Both the position numbers and the translations under genes were made by a program. Positions 1-10,968 of a stretch of 64,000 bases of DNA are shown here, one piece after another. This stretch comes from Achromobacter veterisilvae. Lineage in GTDB: Bacteria; Pseudomonadota; Gammaproteobacteria; Burkholderiales; Burkholderiaceae_B. Numbering within the stretch: the stretch's first letter is position 1; each line of letters opens with the position of its first letter. The DNA is taken from contig NZ_UFQC01000008.1 of the NCBI RefSeq assembly GCF_900496975.1, positions 124,001 through 188,000 on the forward strand, given 5' to 3'. The notes under the pieces were generated by a model. It was not told where the DNA came from, made no database searches, and worked only from the letters and a program-made list of their open reading frames with translations.

Positions 1-1216
1 CATCCGCGCGCAGGAACTTGACGCTCGCGGTCCGCGCAGCCACTTCATCGGCGCCAAGGATAACCGCAACCCGGGCTCCGCTGGCGTCGGCGCGCTTGAA
101 TTGGGACTTGAAACTGGCCGAACCGGCATGCACGATGACCGACAGGCCGGCATCGCGCAGGTCTTCGCCGACGCGCGCGGCCAGGCGCTGGGCCTCTTCG
201 CCCTGGTGCACGACGTAGACGTCGCATTCGGCCGGGACCGGCATTTCCACGCTCTGTTCCCAGAGGTCCAGCAGGCGCTCCATGCCGATCGCGAAGCCCA
301 CGGCGGGCGCCGGCTTGCCGCCCAGCAGTTCGACCAGGCCGTCGTAGCGGCCGCCGCCGCAAACCGTGCCCTGGGAGCCCAGCCTGTCGGTCACCCACTC
401 GAACACGGTCAGGTTGTAGTAGTCCAGCCCGCGCACCAGGCGCGGATTCAGGCGGTATTCGATGCCGGCGTCGGCCAGGCGCCGGCACACGCCGTCGAAG
501 TGCGCGCGGGATTCCTCGCCCAGGAAATCGAACAGGCGCGGCGCGCTGTCGGCCATCTCCTGCATGGCGGGATTCTTGGTGTCCAGCACTCGCAGCGGGT
601 TGCTGTACAGGCGGCGCTGGCCGTCTTCATCGAGGATGTCGCGGTGCTTTTCCAGGTGCTCGATCAGCGCGGCGCGGTGGGCGGCGCGCTCGGCCGGCTG
701 GCCCAGCGAATTCAGTTCGAGGCGCACGTCGGTCAGGCCCAGCAGCTTCCACAGGCGGGCCAGCATGACGATCAGTTCCGCGTCCACGTCGGGGCCGGCG
801 AAGCCCAGGGCCTCGACGTCGATCTGGTGGAACTGGCGGTAGCGGCCGCGCTGCGGACGTTCGTGGCGGAAGACCGGGCCGATGGAATAGACGCGCTGCG
901 GGCGGTCGTAGAGCATGTTGTGCTCGATGGACGCGCGCACGATGCCGGCCGTCATTTCCGGACGCATGGTCAGCGATTCGCCGTTGAGCGCGTCGGTGAA
1001 GGTGTACATCTCTTTTTCGACGATATCGGTCACTTCGCCGATGCCGCGCGCGAACAGGCGCGTATGCTCAAGCACGGGCGTGCGCACGTTGCGATAGCCG
1101 TAGCCGCGCAGCCAGCCGCGCACGATTTCCTCGAATTGCTCCCAGCGGGCGCTCGCCCCCGGCAACAGGTCATTCATGCCGCGTATGGCGGCGACTTTCT
1201 GGAAAGCTTGAGTCAT
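1..1216 (-). CDS. hisS: Histidyl-tRNA synthetase (HisS), 3' end cut by window edge
   Basis: Charges tRNA-His with histidine in the cytoplasm (class II aminoacyl-tRNA synthetase). The translation opens with [20 protein letters not shown], the usual HisS N-terminus, and continues with motif 2 (residues [16 protein letters not shown]) and the histidine-binding signature LVRGLDYY. The frame runs open through position 1, so only the C-terminal part of the anticodon-binding domain is missing. A second in-frame ATG lies nine bases upstream (1223-1225); I prefer 1216 because it matches the family start. It lies 50 bp downstream of ispG on the same strand and probably shares its transcript. Identity is secure; only the exact start is uncertain. 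Confidence 0.95.
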   Translation of the reverse strand, partial: MTQAFQKVAAIRGMNDLLPGASARWEQFEEIVRGWLRGYGYRNVRTPVLEHTRLFARGIGEVTDIVEKEMYTFTDALNGESLTMRPEMTAGIVRASIEHNMLYDRPQRVYSIGPVFRHERPQRGRYRQFHQIDVEALGFAGPDVDAELIVMLARLWKLLGLTDVRLELNSLGQPAERAAHRAALIEHLEKHRDILDEDGQRRLYSNPLRVLDTKNPAMQEMADSAPRLFDFLGEESRAHFDGVCRRLADAGIEYRLNPRLVRGLDYYNLTVFEWVTDRLGSQGTVCGGGRYDGLVELLGGKPAPAVGFAIGMERLLDLWEQSVEMPVPAECDVYVVHQGEEAQRLAARVGEDLRDAGLSVIVHAGSASFKSQFKRADASGARVAVILGADEVAARTASVKFLRAD

Positions 1217-1266
1217 CTTGATCATGCCGCGTCGCGCGCCGGCGCGCGAACGGCTACACCCTTACT

Positions 1267-2553
1267 TTAATGAGAAGCGGGCGCGCCATAGCGGCGCGCG
1301 ACGTAGTCTTCGACGATGGCCTGGAACTCTTCGGCAATATGGTCGCCCTTGAGGGTCACCGTGCGCTCGCCGTCGACGAACACCGGCGCGGCCGGAACTT
1401 CGCCGGTGCCCGGCAGGCTGATGCCGATATCGGCATGGCGGCTTTCGCCCGGCCCATTGACCACACAGCCCATCACGGCGACGTTCATGCTTTCGACTCC
1501 GGGATACTGCGCGCGCCAGAGCGGCATCTGGCGGCGCAGGTACCCCTGGATGCTGTCAGCCAGTTCCTGGAAGAACGTGCTGCTGGTGCGGCCGCAACCG
1601 GGGCACGCGACGACCATCGGCGTGAATGCGCGCAGGCCCATGGTCTGCAGGATTTCCTGCGCCACGATGGCTTCGCGGCTGCGGTCGCCGCCGGGTTCGG
1701 GCGTGAGCGAAATGCGGATGGTGTCGCCGATGCCCTGCTGCAGCAGCACGGCCAGCGCGGCGGTGGACGCCACGATGCCCTTGCTGCCCATGCCGGCCTC
1801 GGTCAGGCCCAGGTGCAGCGGATAGTCGCAGCGCGCGGACAGGTCCCGGTAGACGGCGATCAGGTCCTGCACGTGGCTGACCTTGCACGACAGGATGATG
1901 GCGTCGCGGCGCAAGCCGAGTTCTTCGGCGCGCTCGGCGTTGCTGATGGCGGACACGACCAGCGCGTCGCGCATCACCGCCTGGGCCTCCCAGGGCTGCG
2001 CGCGGCGGCTGTTCTCGTCCATCTTGCGCGCCATCAGTTCGTGGTCCAGGCTGCCCCAGTTCACGCCGATGCGCACGGGCTTGTCGTAGCGGCAGGCCAC
2101 TTCGATCATCTGGGCGAAGTTGTCGTCGCGCCGCTTGCCGCCGCCCATGTTGCCCGGGTTGATCCGGTACTTGGACAGGGCCTGGGCGCATTCGGGAAAC
2201 TGCGTCAGCAGCTTGTGGCCGTTGTAGTGGAAATCGCCCACCAGCGGCACGTCCACGCCCATGCGGTCCAGTTGTTCGCGGATGGCGGCGACCTCGCGGG
2301 CCGCCTCGGGCGTGTTCACCGTGATCCGCACGAGTTCGGAGCCGGCCTGGGCCAGTTCCTTGATTTGTATCGCCGTGGCGATGGCGTCCGCCGTGTCGGT
2401 GTTGGTCATGGACTGGACCACGACCGGGGCGTCGCCGCCCACCGTCACGACACGGTTGCCCCACTTCACCGCCACCGAACGCGTGGCGCGGCGCTCTGCC
2501 GCCCCCACGGCGGGAGGCGGCGCGTCCTGGCAAGGCAGAGAGGATTCTTGCAT
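1267..2553 (-). CDS. ispG: 4-hydroxy-3-methylbut-2-en-1-yl diphosphate synthase (IspG/GcpE)
   Basis: Converts MEcPP to HMBPP in the non-mevalonate isoprenoid pathway using a [4Fe-4S] cluster. The protein has the TIM-barrel N-terminus ([20 protein letters not shown]) and the C-terminal cluster cysteines in [12 protein letters not shown] and [11 protein letters not shown]. It is 428 residues from MQESSLPCQ, longer than the 372-residue E. coli form, as expected for beta-proteobacteria, which carry an insert between the two domains. The open frame continues upstream to 2898, but that part overlaps the rodZ-like gene antiphase and looks like shadow coding, so I start at 2553. It sits 17 bp downstream of the rodZ-like gene and upstream of hisS, a common operon order. 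Confidence 0.95.
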   Translation of the reverse strand: MQESSLPCQDAPPPAVGAAERRATRSVAVKWGNRVVTVGGDAPVVVQSMTNTDTADAIATAIQIKELAQAGSELVRITVNTPEAAREVAAIREQLDRMGVDVPLVGDFHYNGHKLLTQFPECAQALSKYRINPGNMGGGKRRDDNFAQMIEVACRYDKPVRIGVNWGSLDHELMARKMDENSRRAQPWEAQAVMRDALVVSAISNAERAEELGLRRDAIILSCKVSHVQDLIAVYRDLSARCDYPLHLGLTEAGMGSKGIVASTAALAVLLQQGIGDTIRISLTPEPGGDRSREAIVAQEILQTMGLRAFTPMVVACPGCGRTSSTFFQELADSIQGYLRRQMPLWRAQYPGVESMNVAVMGCVVNGPGESRHADIGISLPGTGEVPAAPVFVDGERTVTLKGDHIAEEFQAIVEDYVARRYGAPASH

Positions 2554-2570
2554 CGGTGGAACCGGGTTTT

Positions 2571-3065
2571 TTACTTGATCGGCTTCGGCAGCCAGTCGAT
2601 CGGCAGCCAGTGCTGCGGCAACCAGCCTTGCCAGAAGGCATACGCCACGCCGGCGGCCAGCACCAGCACGATGGCGATGAGCCACCCCCAGGAGGTCGAG
2701 GACGAACGGTCGTCTTCGGCGCTGGACTGGGGAATGGAATGCGCCGAGTGCAAGGCGCCAGGGCTGAGCTTCACCGGGCCGGTGACGCGGGCCTTGGGGT
2801 CCAGCGAGTCGACGATGGCCTGCGAATCCGCGCCCAGCAGGCGCGCATAGTTGCGCACCAGGCCGCGCAATGAAACGCCGGTGGGCAATGCCGCCCATTC
2901 CTCGTTTTCAAGGGCTTCGATCTGCTTCGTGGAGAACTTGATGCGGCTGGACACCTCGTCGAGCGACCAGCCCTTGGATTGGCGCAATGCGCGCAATGCC
3001 GAGCCTATGCTGCCCGCCGCGCCGGCGGACGTCTCTGGAACTGCAGAAGCGAAATCCTGCGTCAT
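2571..3065 (-). CDS. rodZ: Short RodZ-like helix-turn-helix membrane protein
   Basis: Likely a bitopic inner-membrane protein of the RodZ family, which links the MreB cytoskeleton to the envelope. Residues about 20-85 form the RodZ-type HTH_25 domain ([20 protein letters not shown]), followed by a polar linker and one membrane segment near residues 125-145 ([19 protein letters not shown]). At 164 residues it is about half the length of E. coli RodZ and ends roughly 20 residues after the membrane span, so the periplasmic DUF4115 domain is absent. Position between rlmN (4-bp overlap) and ispG is the conserved rodZ slot. Function in cell shape is inferred from family and context; the short form may be normal in this clade. 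Confidence 0.8.
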   Translation of the reverse strand: MTQDFASAVPETSAGAAGSIGSALRALRQSKGWSLDEVSSRIKFSTKQIEALENEEWAALPTGVSLRGLVRNYARLLGADSQAIVDSLDPKARVTGPVKLSPGALHSAHSIPQSSAEDDRSSSTSWGWLIAIVLVLAAGVAYAFWQGWLPQHWLPIDWLPKPIK

Positions 3066-4216
3066 GCATGCACCTGTTTAATTGGTATGGTCTGGCGCTG
3101 TGCGGCGTTGCGCTCGGTAATCCGGGTGCGGTCGCGCACTTCTCCGGCCAACTGGCCGCAAGCCGCATCGATGTCGTCGCCCCGGGTCTTGCGGACGGTG
3201 GTGATGATGCCGGCGTCCATCAGACGCTGGGCGAACACCTTCACCCGCGCCGAGTTCGAGCGCTTCAGGCCGGACTCGGGAAAGGGGTTGAACGGAATCA
3301 GATTGAGCTTGCACCGCAGTTGGCGTGCAATGTGTATCAGTTCCTTGGCGTGCTGGTCGGTATCGTTGATGCCGTCCAGCATGCAGTATTCAAACGTGAT
3401 GAAGTCGCGCGGGGCGAACGCCAGGTAGCGTTCGCAAGCGGCCAGCAGCTCCTTCAGCGGGTACTTCTTGTTCAGCGGCACCAGCTCGTCGCGCAGCGCG
3501 TCGTTGGGCGCGTGCAGCGAAACCGCCAGGGCCACGGGACAGTCCTGCGACAGCCGGTCCATCATGGGAACCACGCCCGAAGTGGACACCGTGACGCGGC
3601 GGCGCGACAGCCCGTAGGCGTTGTCGTCCAGCATCAGGCGCAAGGCGGGCAGGACCTGATCGTAGTTGAGCAGGGGTTCGCCCATGCCCATCATGACCAC
3701 GTTGCTGACGACACGGGTATCTTCGGTGGCGCGGGCGCTTTCCAGGCGGGCGGTGCCGATGTCGGCTTCCAGCACGCGCTTGGCCCACCACAGTTGGCCG
3801 ATGATTTCGCTGGTCTTCAGGTTGCGGTTGAATCCCTGGTGCCCCGTCGAACAGAAGCGGCAGTTCACCACGCATCCCGCCTGGCTGGAGACGCACAGCG
3901 TGCCGCGGTCGTCCTCGGGGATGAAGACCGTTTCGATGGCGTTGCCCTGCCCCACGTCGAACAGCCACTTGCGGGTGCCGTCGGACGAGCGCTGCTCGGT
4001 ATTGACGGGCAATGCCTCGATGCGGCAATGCGTCGCAAGCTGGCCGCGGAAGTCGCGGGCCAGGTCGGTCATGGCGTCGAACGAATCGGCGCCGCGCTGG
4101 TGCATCCAGCGCTGCAACTGGCGGGCGCGGAACGGCTTGCCGCCCCACTGCCCGACGAGCTCGGACAGGGCGGAGCTGTCCAGCCCCAGCAGATTGATTC
4201 GTTCGGCGGATTCCAT
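3062..4216 (-). CDS. rlmN: Dual-specificity 23S rRNA/tRNA (adenine-C2) methyltransferase RlmN
   Basis: Radical-SAM enzyme that methylates C2 of A2503 in 23S rRNA and A37 in some tRNAs. The 384-residue protein carries the CX3CX2C cluster motif at C115, C119 and C122 ([15 protein letters not shown]), the GMGEPL SAM motif ([12 protein letters not shown]) and a C-terminal catalytic cysteine at C353 ([13 protein letters not shown]). Both methyl-carrying cysteines needed for the mechanism are therefore present. It overlaps the rodZ-like gene by four bases and lies 42 bp downstream of ndk, so ndk-rlmN-rodZ-ispG-hisS looks like one transcription unit. Confidence 0.95.
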   Translation of the reverse strand: MESAERINLLGLDSSALSELVGQWGGKPFRARQLQRWMHQRGADSFDAMTDLARDFRGQLATHCRIEALPVNTEQRSSDGTRKWLFDVGQGNAIETVFIPEDDRGTLCVSSQAGCVVNCRFCSTGHQGFNRNLKTSEIIGQLWWAKRVLEADIGTARLESARATEDTRVVSNVVMMGMGEPLLNYDQVLPALRLMLDDNAYGLSRRRVTVSTSGVVPMMDRLSQDCPVALAVSLHAPNDALRDELVPLNKKYPLKELLAACERYLAFAPRDFITFEYCMLDGINDTDQHAKELIHIARQLRCKLNLIPFNPFPESGLKRSNSARVKVFAQRLMDAGIITTVRKTRGDDIDAACGQLAGEVRDRTRITERNAAQRQTIPIKQVHA

Positions 4217-4258
4217 GACCTGGGTAAAACTCGAAAAGCTAGAACAGTTCCGCGAAAA

Positions 4259-4684
4259 TCAACGGCTGTGGATGTTGATTTCGGGGAAGAAGAAAGCGAC
4301 TTCGACGGCGGCCGTTTCCGGAGCGTCCGAGCCGTGCACGGCGTTGGCGTCGATGCTGTCGGCGAAGTCGGCGCGGATGGTGCCGGGAGCGGCCTTCTTG
4401 GGGTCCGTGGCGCCCATCAGGTCGCGGTTCTTCAGGATGGCGTCTTCACCTTCCAGCACTTGCACGAAGACCGGGCCCGAGATCATGAAATCGACCAGGT
4501 CCTTGAAGAAGGGGCGTTCCTTGTGCACGGCGTAGAAACGCTCGGCGTCGGCGCGCGACAGTTGGGCCAGGCGGGCGGCGATGACCTTCAGGCCGGCTTG
4601 CTCGAAGCGGCCGACGATCTGGCCGATGACGTTCTTGGCGACGGCGTCGGGCTTGATGATCGAGAGGGTGCGTTGAATGGACAT
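4259..4684 (-). CDS. ndk: Nucleoside diphosphate kinase
   Basis: Transfers the gamma-phosphate of ATP to other NDPs through a phospho-histidine. The 141-residue protein is the standard family length, starts [15 protein letters not shown], and carries the active-site histidine H117 within NAVHGSDAP. It is the first gene of the minus-strand series ndk-rlmN-rodZ-ispG-hisS. The closest good promoter-like -10 (TAGAAT on minus, 4980-4985) lies almost 300 bp upstream of the start, implying a long untranslated leader with strong hairpins; see the separate entry. Confidence 0.97.
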   Translation of the reverse strand: MSIQRTLSIIKPDAVAKNVIGQIVGRFEQAGLKVIAARLAQLSRADAERFYAVHKERPFFKDLVDFMISGPVFVQVLEGEDAILKNRDLMGATDPKKAAPGTIRADFADSIDANAVHGSDAPETAAVEVAFFFPEINIHSR

Positions 4685-4985
4685 AAGAACTCCGAAAGCT
4701 GATTTCTGACTGGTTTCTGATTAATTGCCTGGCGCGGCTCTGCGCTTGTCGGTGTCACCCTTGAAGCGTCATCGCGCTGCTGGCGCGCAGGCGGTCCGAA
4801 ACGCAAGGACGTTTCGGGCCGGCCTGAACCGCTGGGCCAAGGCAGGGATTCGACACTGCCCACCTGTCGGACTCGCCCCGGATTTCCATCGGGGCCCCGG
4901 ACACGCGTTTTCGAGTGCGCATTTCCGAAGGAATCCTCAATGAATTCAGGGACTTCTAAAAGGTTTACAGTAACCCGGTATTCTA
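4685..4985 (-). promoter_or_regulatory. Long structured leader/intergenic region upstream of ndk
   Basis: About 300 bases with no convincing gene. On the minus strand a -10 hexamer TAGAAT (4980-4985) could start a transcript that reaches ndk only after nearly 300 nt; the -35 is weak. Strong inverted repeats lie inside: an 11-bp stem at 4793-4803/4810-4820 with a 6-nt loop (one G-U pair), a CCCCG/CGGGG hairpin around 4876-4893, and a GGCAG/CTGCC hairpin near 4841-4860 that superficially resembles a tRNA T-arm. I tested tRNA, tmRNA, 4.5S, 6S and RNase P signatures by eye and none fitted. It could be a cis-regulatory leader or an unrecognised small RNA. Confidence 0.4.
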
Positions 4986-5075
4986 ACACGCCGTGATGAC
5001 CGCATTACATCTTAAAATGAGCGGTTTGCTGCCCGCATCCTTAGGCCGGGCGCCCCTGTCTGCCGGAACCCTGTA

Positions 5076-7970
5076 ATGACTCAAGCTGCTCCCCCGAACG
5101 CCGCGACGCCCGCGAGCGACACCCAGGAACTCCCCAAGAGCTTCGAACCCGCCGAGCTGGAATCCCGCTGGTACGCCGAGTGGGAACAGCGCGGCTACTT
5201 CCAGGCGGGCCAGCACGTAAAAACAGGGACGGAAAGCCAGCCCTACGTCATCCAGTTCCCGCCCCCCAACGTGACGGGCACCCTGCACATGGGCCACGCG
5301 TTCAACCAGACCATCATGGACGGCCTGGTGCGCTACCACCGGATGCTGGGCGACGACACCGTGTTCATCCCCGGCACCGACCACGCCGGCATCGCCACGC
5401 AGATCGTGGTTGAAAGACAACTGGATGCCCAGAAGGTTTCCCGCCACGACCTCGGCCGCGAGAAATTCGTGGAGAAAGTGTGGGAATGGAAGGAAAAGTC
5501 GGGCAACGCCATCACCGCGCAGGTGCGCCGCCTGGGCGCTTCCGCGGACTGGCCGCGCGAATACTTCACCATGGACGACCGCATGTCGCGCGGCGTCGTC
5601 GAAACGTTCGTCCGCCTGCATAAACAGGGACTGATCTACCGCGGCAAGCGCCTGGTCAACTGGGACCCGAAGCTGCTGACCGCCGTGTCCGACCTGGAAG
5701 TCCAGTCCGAAGAGACCGATGGCCACATGTGGCACATCCTCTACCCCTTCGTGGATGGCCCCCAGACCATCGTCGACAAGGACGGCCAGACCGTCACCCT
5801 GCGCGGCCTGACCATCGCCACCACCCGCCCGGAAACGATGCTGGCGGACGGCGCGCTGTGCGTCCATCCCGAAGACCCGCGCTACAAGCACCTGGTCGGC
5901 AAGGAAGTGGAACTGCCCCTGTGCGACCGCAACATCCCGATCATCGCGGACGATTTCGTCGACCCCGAATTCGGCACCGGCTGCGTGAAGATCACCGGCG
6001 CGCACGACTTCAACGACTACGCCTGCGCGATGCGCCACGATCTGCCGCTGATCGTGATCTTCACGCTGGACGCCCACATCAACGAAAACGGCCCCAGGCA
6101 ATTCCAGGGCATGGAGCGCTACGAGGCCCGCAAGGCGGTTGTCGCCCAACTGGAGGCCGAAGGCTATCTGGTCAAGGTCGAGCCGCACAAGATGATGCAG
6201 CCCAAGGGCGACCGCACCGGCGTCGTCCTGGAGCCCATGCTGACGGACCAGTGGTTCGTGGCCATGAGCAAACCCGCCCCCCAGGGCACGTTGAACCCGG
6301 GCAAGAGCATCACCGAGGTCGCGCTGGAAGTGGTGGCCGACGGCCGCATCCAGTTCTACCCCGACAACTGGACCACCATCTATAACCAGTGGCTGAACAA
6401 CATCCAGGACTGGTGCATTTCGCGCCAGCTCTGGTGGGGCCACCAGATCCCGGCCTGGTATTCGGAAGACGGCCAGGTGTTCGTGGCCCACGACGAGGCC
6501 GAGGCCACCGCGCAGGCGCGCGCCGCCGGCGTGACCGGCGAACTCAAGCGCGATCCGGACGTGCTCGACACCTGGTTCTCGTCCGGCCTGGTGCCCTTCA
6601 CCACGCTGGGCTGGCCGGAAAACACCCCGGACCTGCAGCGCTACCTGCCTTCCAGCGTGCTGGTCACGGGTTTCGACATCATCTTCTTCTGGGTGGCGCG
6701 CATGGTCATGCTGACCACGCACCTGACCGGCCAGATCCCGTTCAAGCACGTCTACGTGCACGGCCTGATCCGCGATGCCGACGGCCAGAAGATGAGCAAG
6801 TCCAAGGGCAACACCCTGGACCCGGTCGACCTGATCGACGGCATCGACCTGGACGGCCTGGTCGCCAAGCGCACCTACGGCCTGATGAATCCCAAGCAGG
6901 CCGGCGCCATCGAAAAAGCGACGCGCCGCCAGTACCCGGACGGCATCCCCGCCTTCGGCACCGACGCGCTGCGCTTCACGATGGCCGCCTACGCCACGCT
7001 GGGCCGCAACATCAATTTCGACCTGAAGCGCTGCGAGGGCTACCGCAACTTCTGCAACAAGCTCTGGAACGCCACGCGCTTCGTGCTGATGAACACCGAA
7101 GGCCACGACCTGACGGGCGCGGACGCGGGCGAGACGTCATTCGTGGACCGCTGGATCGTCAGCCAGTTGCAGGCGCTGGAAGCGGACGTGGCGCGCGGCT
7201 TCGCCGACTACCGCTTCGACAACGTCGCCAACGCGCTCTACCGCTACGTCTGGGACGAATACTGCGACTGGTACCTGGAACTGGCCAAGGTGCAGATCCA
7301 GACCGGCACGCCCGCCCAGCAACTGGGCACGCGCCGCACGCTCATCCGCGTGCTGGAAGGCGTGCTGCGCCTGGCGCACCCCATCATCCCCTTCATTACC
7401 GAAGCGCTGTGGCAGAAGGTATCGGTGGTGGCCGGCAAGCGCAAGGAAGGCGTCGCGGACAGCGTCAGCGTGCAGCCGTACCCGCGGGCCAACCCGGCGG
7501 CGGTCGACACCGCCGCCGAAGGCGAAGTGGCCGAACTGAAGGCCCAGGTCGAGGCCGTGCGCGCGCTGCGCGGCGAAATGAACCTGTCGCCGGCGCAGAA
7601 GGTGCCGCTGTGCGCCCAGGGCGACGCGCCGGCGCTCAAGCGCAACGCCCCCTACCTGGCGGCGCTGGCCAAGCTGAGCGAGGTCGAAGTGCTGGACGCC
7701 CTGCCCGACGCGGGCGCGCCGGTGCAGGTCGTGGGCACCAGCCGCCTGATGCTGCACGTCGAAATCGACGTGGTGGCGGAACGCGCGCGCCTGGACAAGG
7801 AAATCGCCCGCCTGGAAGGCGAAATGGCCAAGGCCAACGGCAAGCTGTCGAACGCCAGCTTCGTCGAGCGCGCGCCGGCGGCCGTGGTCGAACAGGAAAA
7901 GGCGCGCATGGCGCAGTTCGGCGAAACCCTGCAAAAGGTGCGCGAACAGCGCGCCAAGCTGGGCGACTGA
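5076..7970 (+). CDS. valS: Valyl-tRNA synthetase
   Basis: Class I synthetase that charges tRNA-Val and edits misacylated threonine. At 964 residues it has the usual ValS length. The HIGH-type motif is TLHMGH (H71/H74) within [15 protein letters not shown], and the KMSKS loop starts at K572 ([11 protein letters not shown]). A CP1 editing domain lies between them, and the C-terminus has the ValS coiled-coil arm ([20 protein letters not shown]). It is transcribed divergently from ndk and followed 22 bp later by a strong terminator, so it is probably monocistronic. Confidence 0.97.
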   Translation: MTQAAPPNAATPASDTQELPKSFEPAELESRWYAEWEQRGYFQAGQHVKTGTESQPYVIQFPPPNVTGTLHMGHAFNQTIMDGLVRYHRMLGDDTVFIPGTDHAGIATQIVVERQLDAQKVSRHDLGREKFVEKVWEWKEKSGNAITAQVRRLGASADWPREYFTMDDRMSRGVVETFVRLHKQGLIYRGKRLVNWDPKLLTAVSDLEVQSEETDGHMWHILYPFVDGPQTIVDKDGQTVTLRGLTIATTRPETMLADGALCVHPEDPRYKHLVGKEVELPLCDRNIPIIADDFVDPEFGTGCVKITGAHDFNDYACAMRHDLPLIVIFTLDAHINENGPRQFQGMERYEARKAVVAQLEAEGYLVKVEPHKMMQPKGDRTGVVLEPMLTDQWFVAMSKPAPQGTLNPGKSITEVALEVVADGRIQFYPDNWTTIYNQWLNNIQDWCISRQLWWGHQIPAWYSEDGQVFVAHDEAEATAQARAAGVTGELKRDPDVLDTWFSSGLVPFTTLGWPENTPDLQRYLPSSVLVTGFDIIFFWVARMVMLTTHLTGQIPFKHVYVHGLIRDADGQKMSKSKGNTLDPVDLIDGIDLDGLVAKRTYGLMNPKQAGAIEKATRRQYPDGIPAFGTDALRFTMAAYATLGRNINFDLKRCEGYRNFCNKLWNATRFVLMNTEGHDLTGADAGETSFVDRWIVSQLQALEADVARGFADYRFDNVANALYRYVWDEYCDWYLELAKVQIQTGTPAQQLGTRRTLIRVLEGVLRLAHPIIPFITEALWQKVSVVAGKRKEGVADSVSVQPYPRANPAAVDTAAEGEVAELKAQVEAVRALRGEMNLSPAQKVPLCAQGDAPALKRNAPYLAALAKLSEVEVLDALPDAGAPVQVVGTSRLMLHVEIDVVAERARLDKEIARLEGEMAKANGKLSNASFVERAPAAVVEQEKARMAQFGETLQKVREQRAKLGD

Positions 7971-7991
7971 CCGAAGCCCGCGCCTGAACGC

Positions 7992-8023
7992 AAAGCCCCT
8001 CGATCTATCGAGGGGCTTTTTTT
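7992..8023 (+). terminator. Rho-independent terminator after valS
   Basis: Perfect stem of about 12 bp, AAAGCCCCTCGA pairing with TCGAGGGGCTTT around a 4-nt loop, followed by a run of T residues on the plus strand. It begins about 20 bp after the valS stop codon. Confidence 0.92.
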
Positions 8024-8029
8024 CGCCGG

Positions 8030-8165
8030 GCCGCCCCAAGGCGGGGTAGCAAGCGAGCGAAGCTTGCGCAGCGTGGGGGCCCGGCGCCGCCGCCAGGCCG
8101 CCCTAAGGCGGCGCAGCCCCCGCGGGGGGCAGCAAGCAAGCGAAGCTTGCGCAGCGTGGGGGCCC
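8030..8165. repeat. Two tandem copies of a GC-rich palindromic intergenic repeat
   Basis: Two related units (about 8030-8091 and 8095-8165) each contain a GGCCGCCC-AAGGCGG palindrome followed by a nearly identical block with the self-complementary core GCGAAGCTTGCGCAGCGTGG and a final GGGGGCCC. The second unit has an extra CCCCCGCGGGGGG palindrome. It lies between the convergent ends of valS and an FAD oxidase. A related architecture recurs after rho (51912-51995), so this looks like a dispersed REP/MITE-like family of the genome. Confidence 0.75.
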
Positions 8166-8166
8166 T

Positions 8167-9456
8167 CTACACTCCGCCGTCCGTCATGCGATACCAGGCC
8201 ACGACTGCGTTCACATACAGGCGCCGCAGGCCGTACAGCGGAAACGGCACCACCGGCGAAAGCGGCACCGGCAAGGCGCTGGCGTCGCCCGTGGCCACGT
8301 ACTGCGCCATGGCCTGCCCCATGCTGGTCTGCAGGCCCACGCCGCGCCCCTGGCAGCCGATGTCCACCAGCAGGCCGGGTTCGGGCTCATGTAAATGCGG
8401 AAGATAGTCGCGGGTGACCGCGACCCGGCCGCACCAGCGGTATTCGAAGGGCGTGCCCGCGACCTGCGGGAACAGCTTCAGCATGACGCGTTCCAGGTGC
8501 GCCCAGTCCTCCTGCCCTTTCGGCTCGCGGAAAGGGCCGCGCCCGCCCATCAGCAGCCGGCCCTGGTGGTCCAGCCGGAAGTACAGCAGCAGGTTGCGCG
8601 TATCGGAAGTGACGTGCCCCTCGGGAAAGATGCCGGCGCGCACCGCTTCCGGCAGCGGCGCGGTGGCCACCTGGAAAGTGTTGGCGTCGATGATCGACCT
8701 CTTCAGCCCGGGCAGCAGGTCGCCGCCGTAGGCATTCGTGCACATCACCACGCGGTCGGCGGTGACGGTCGGGCCGGCGGCCGTGGCCGCGGTCCACTTG
8801 CCTTGCGCGCGCGCCAGGCTGGCGACGGGCGATCCGGTGTGGACGACGGCGCCCGCGTTCAGCGCGGCGCGCGCCAGGCCGCGCGCGTAGCTCAGCGGCT
8901 GGATGGCGCCCGCGCGGCGGTCCACCCAGCCGCCCAGGTAGCGGTCGGTGCCGATCAGCCGCGCGACCTGCGCGCGGTCCAGCGGCTGGACGTCGGCGCC
9001 GCGGCGCGCCCATTCCGCCGCCCGGCCGTGCGCCAGCCGCAAGGCCTGCGCGGTGTGCGCGCCCTGGATCCAGCCCCCGCGCACGCGCGGCACGTCCATG
9101 GCGTGCCGCTCGATCAGATCGAATACCGAGTCCGCCGTCGCGCCGGCAAAGCGGACCAGGCGTTCGCCGCGCTCCGGCCCGAACACCGACATCAGCGCGT
9201 CGGGGTCGTATTTCAGGCCCGGGATGACCTGGCCGCCATTGCGGCCCGAGCCGCCGAAGCCGATCTCCCGCGCCTCCAGCAGCACGACCCGCACGCCGCG
9301 TTCCGCCAGGTGCAGCGCCGTGCTCAGGCCGGCGTAGCCGCCGCCCACCACCAGCACGTCGGCCCGCGTGGACGCGGCCAGCGGCTCCGTGGCGGGCGGC
9401 GGCGGCGCCGTGGCGGCCCATAACGAAGGGGAAAGCGGAAATGGCGCTTGCGGCAT
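8167..9456 (-). CDS. FAD-dependent amine/amino-acid oxidoreductase (DAO family, PuuB/OrdL-like)
   Basis: Probably oxidises a primary or secondary amine or amino acid with FAD in the cytoplasm. The 429-residue protein has the Rossmann dinucleotide motif near residues 33-65 (ADVLVVGGGYAGLSTALHLA), the DAO-family GSGRNGGQV motif near residue 70 and a C-terminal CQGRGVGLQTSMGQAMA segment typical of gamma-glutamylputrescine oxidase-like proteins. It is the last gene of a minus-strand run: binding protein, permease, ATPase (9-bp gap), oxidase, under an XRE-cupin regulator. That context suggests it degrades the compound the ABC transporter imports. Substrate not assignable; PuuB-like activity is only one option. 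Confidence 0.8.
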   Translation of the reverse strand: MPQAPFPLSPSLWAATAPPPPATEPLAASTRADVLVVGGGYAGLSTALHLAERGVRVVLLEAREIGFGGSGRNGGQVIPGLKYDPDALMSVFGPERGERLVRFAGATADSVFDLIERHAMDVPRVRGGWIQGAHTAQALRLAHGRAAEWARRGADVQPLDRAQVARLIGTDRYLGGWVDRRAGAIQPLSYARGLARAALNAGAVVHTGSPVASLARAQGKWTAATAAGPTVTADRVVMCTNAYGGDLLPGLKRSIIDANTFQVATAPLPEAVRAGIFPEGHVTSDTRNLLLYFRLDHQGRLLMGGRGPFREPKGQEDWAHLERVMLKLFPQVAGTPFEYRWCGRVAVTRDYLPHLHEPEPGLLVDIGCQGRGVGLQTSMGQAMAQYVATGDASALPVPLSPVVPFPLYGLRRLYVNAVVAWYRMTDGGV

Positions 9457-9465
9457 GGTCCTTCC

Positions 9466-10193
<728 letters not shown>

Positions 10194-10197
<4 letters not shown>

Positions 10198-10847
10198 TTG
10201 GCGGCGCTCCTTTTTTCCAGATGGCGGACCAGCAGGATCAGCGGAACGCACATCACCAGGTACATGAGCGCCACCAGCGTGAACACCGTGGCGTTCTTGA
10301 AGGTGGACACGGCGATCAGCTTGCCCTGCAAGGCGAGTTCCGCCACCGTGATGGTCGACGCCTGCGAGGAATCCTTCAGCATCATGATCATGATGTTGCC
10401 GTAGGGCGGCAGCACGATCTTCACCGCCTGCGGCAGCACGACCCGCCGCATCGTCATGCCCCAGCTCATGCCCATGGCCATGGCGGCCTCGATCTGGCCC
10501 CGGTCGATGGCCTGGATGCCCGCGCGGAAGTTCTCGGCCTGGTAGGCCGAATACGCCACGCCCAGGCCGATGATGGCCGCCTGCACCGCCGTCAGCGACA
10601 CGCCCATGTCCGGCATCACGAAATAGATGTAGAACAGCAGCACGATGATGGGAATGCCGCGCAGCAGGTTGATCACCCCGCCGCTGAACTTGGACAGGTA
10701 GCGGTTTCCGGAGACGCGCATGAGCGCCCACACCAGGCCCAGCAACGTGGACAGCGCAAGCGAACCGAGCGTCACCAGGATCGTGAGCTTCGCGCCTTGC
10801 AGCAATATCGGCAGGTATTCCGCCGCGTCCTTGAAGAATTCCGTCAT
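10194..10847 (-). CDS. Polar amino-acid-type ABC transporter permease (HisM/GlnP family)
   Basis: Inner-membrane subunit of 217 residues with about five membrane segments. It carries the HEQ/HisM-family EAA loop ([20 protein letters not shown]) that contacts the ATPase. Only one permease gene is present, so it probably forms a homodimer with the ATPase encoded immediately downstream (4-bp overlap). The upstream binding-protein gene is 121 bp away. Confidence 0.92.
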
Positions 10848-10968
10848 GACTCACCACCCCAACTAGACAGCCCGCGGGAACGCGGCATGCGCCCCGCCCG
10901 CAGGCCCGCGAAAGGCGGGCCTGGCGGACGGCCGCAATGGCGTTCGATTGCTCGAGGCCGGGCCGGCA

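Noticed and set aside
2554-2898. N-terminal extension of ispG
   Set aside because: It lies within the rodZ-like gene in another frame, and IspG orthologues begin near residue MQESS.
4838-4862. tRNA T-arm-like sequence (GGCAG...TTCGA...CTGCC)
   Set aside because: No acceptor, D or anticodon arms can be placed around it on either strand.
4588-4989. A 133-codon frame covering the ndk leader and its start
   Set aside because: Out of frame with ndk, no known domain, and it crosses strong hairpins; more likely non-coding.
4983-7106. A 707-codon open frame antisense to valS
   Set aside because: It mirrors the GC-rich codon structure of valS; the protein is low in family character and has no ribosome binding site.
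8064-8417. Small plus-strand frame over the repeat cluster
   Set aside because: It runs through palindromic repeats and antisense to the FAD oxidase; no domain or start signal.
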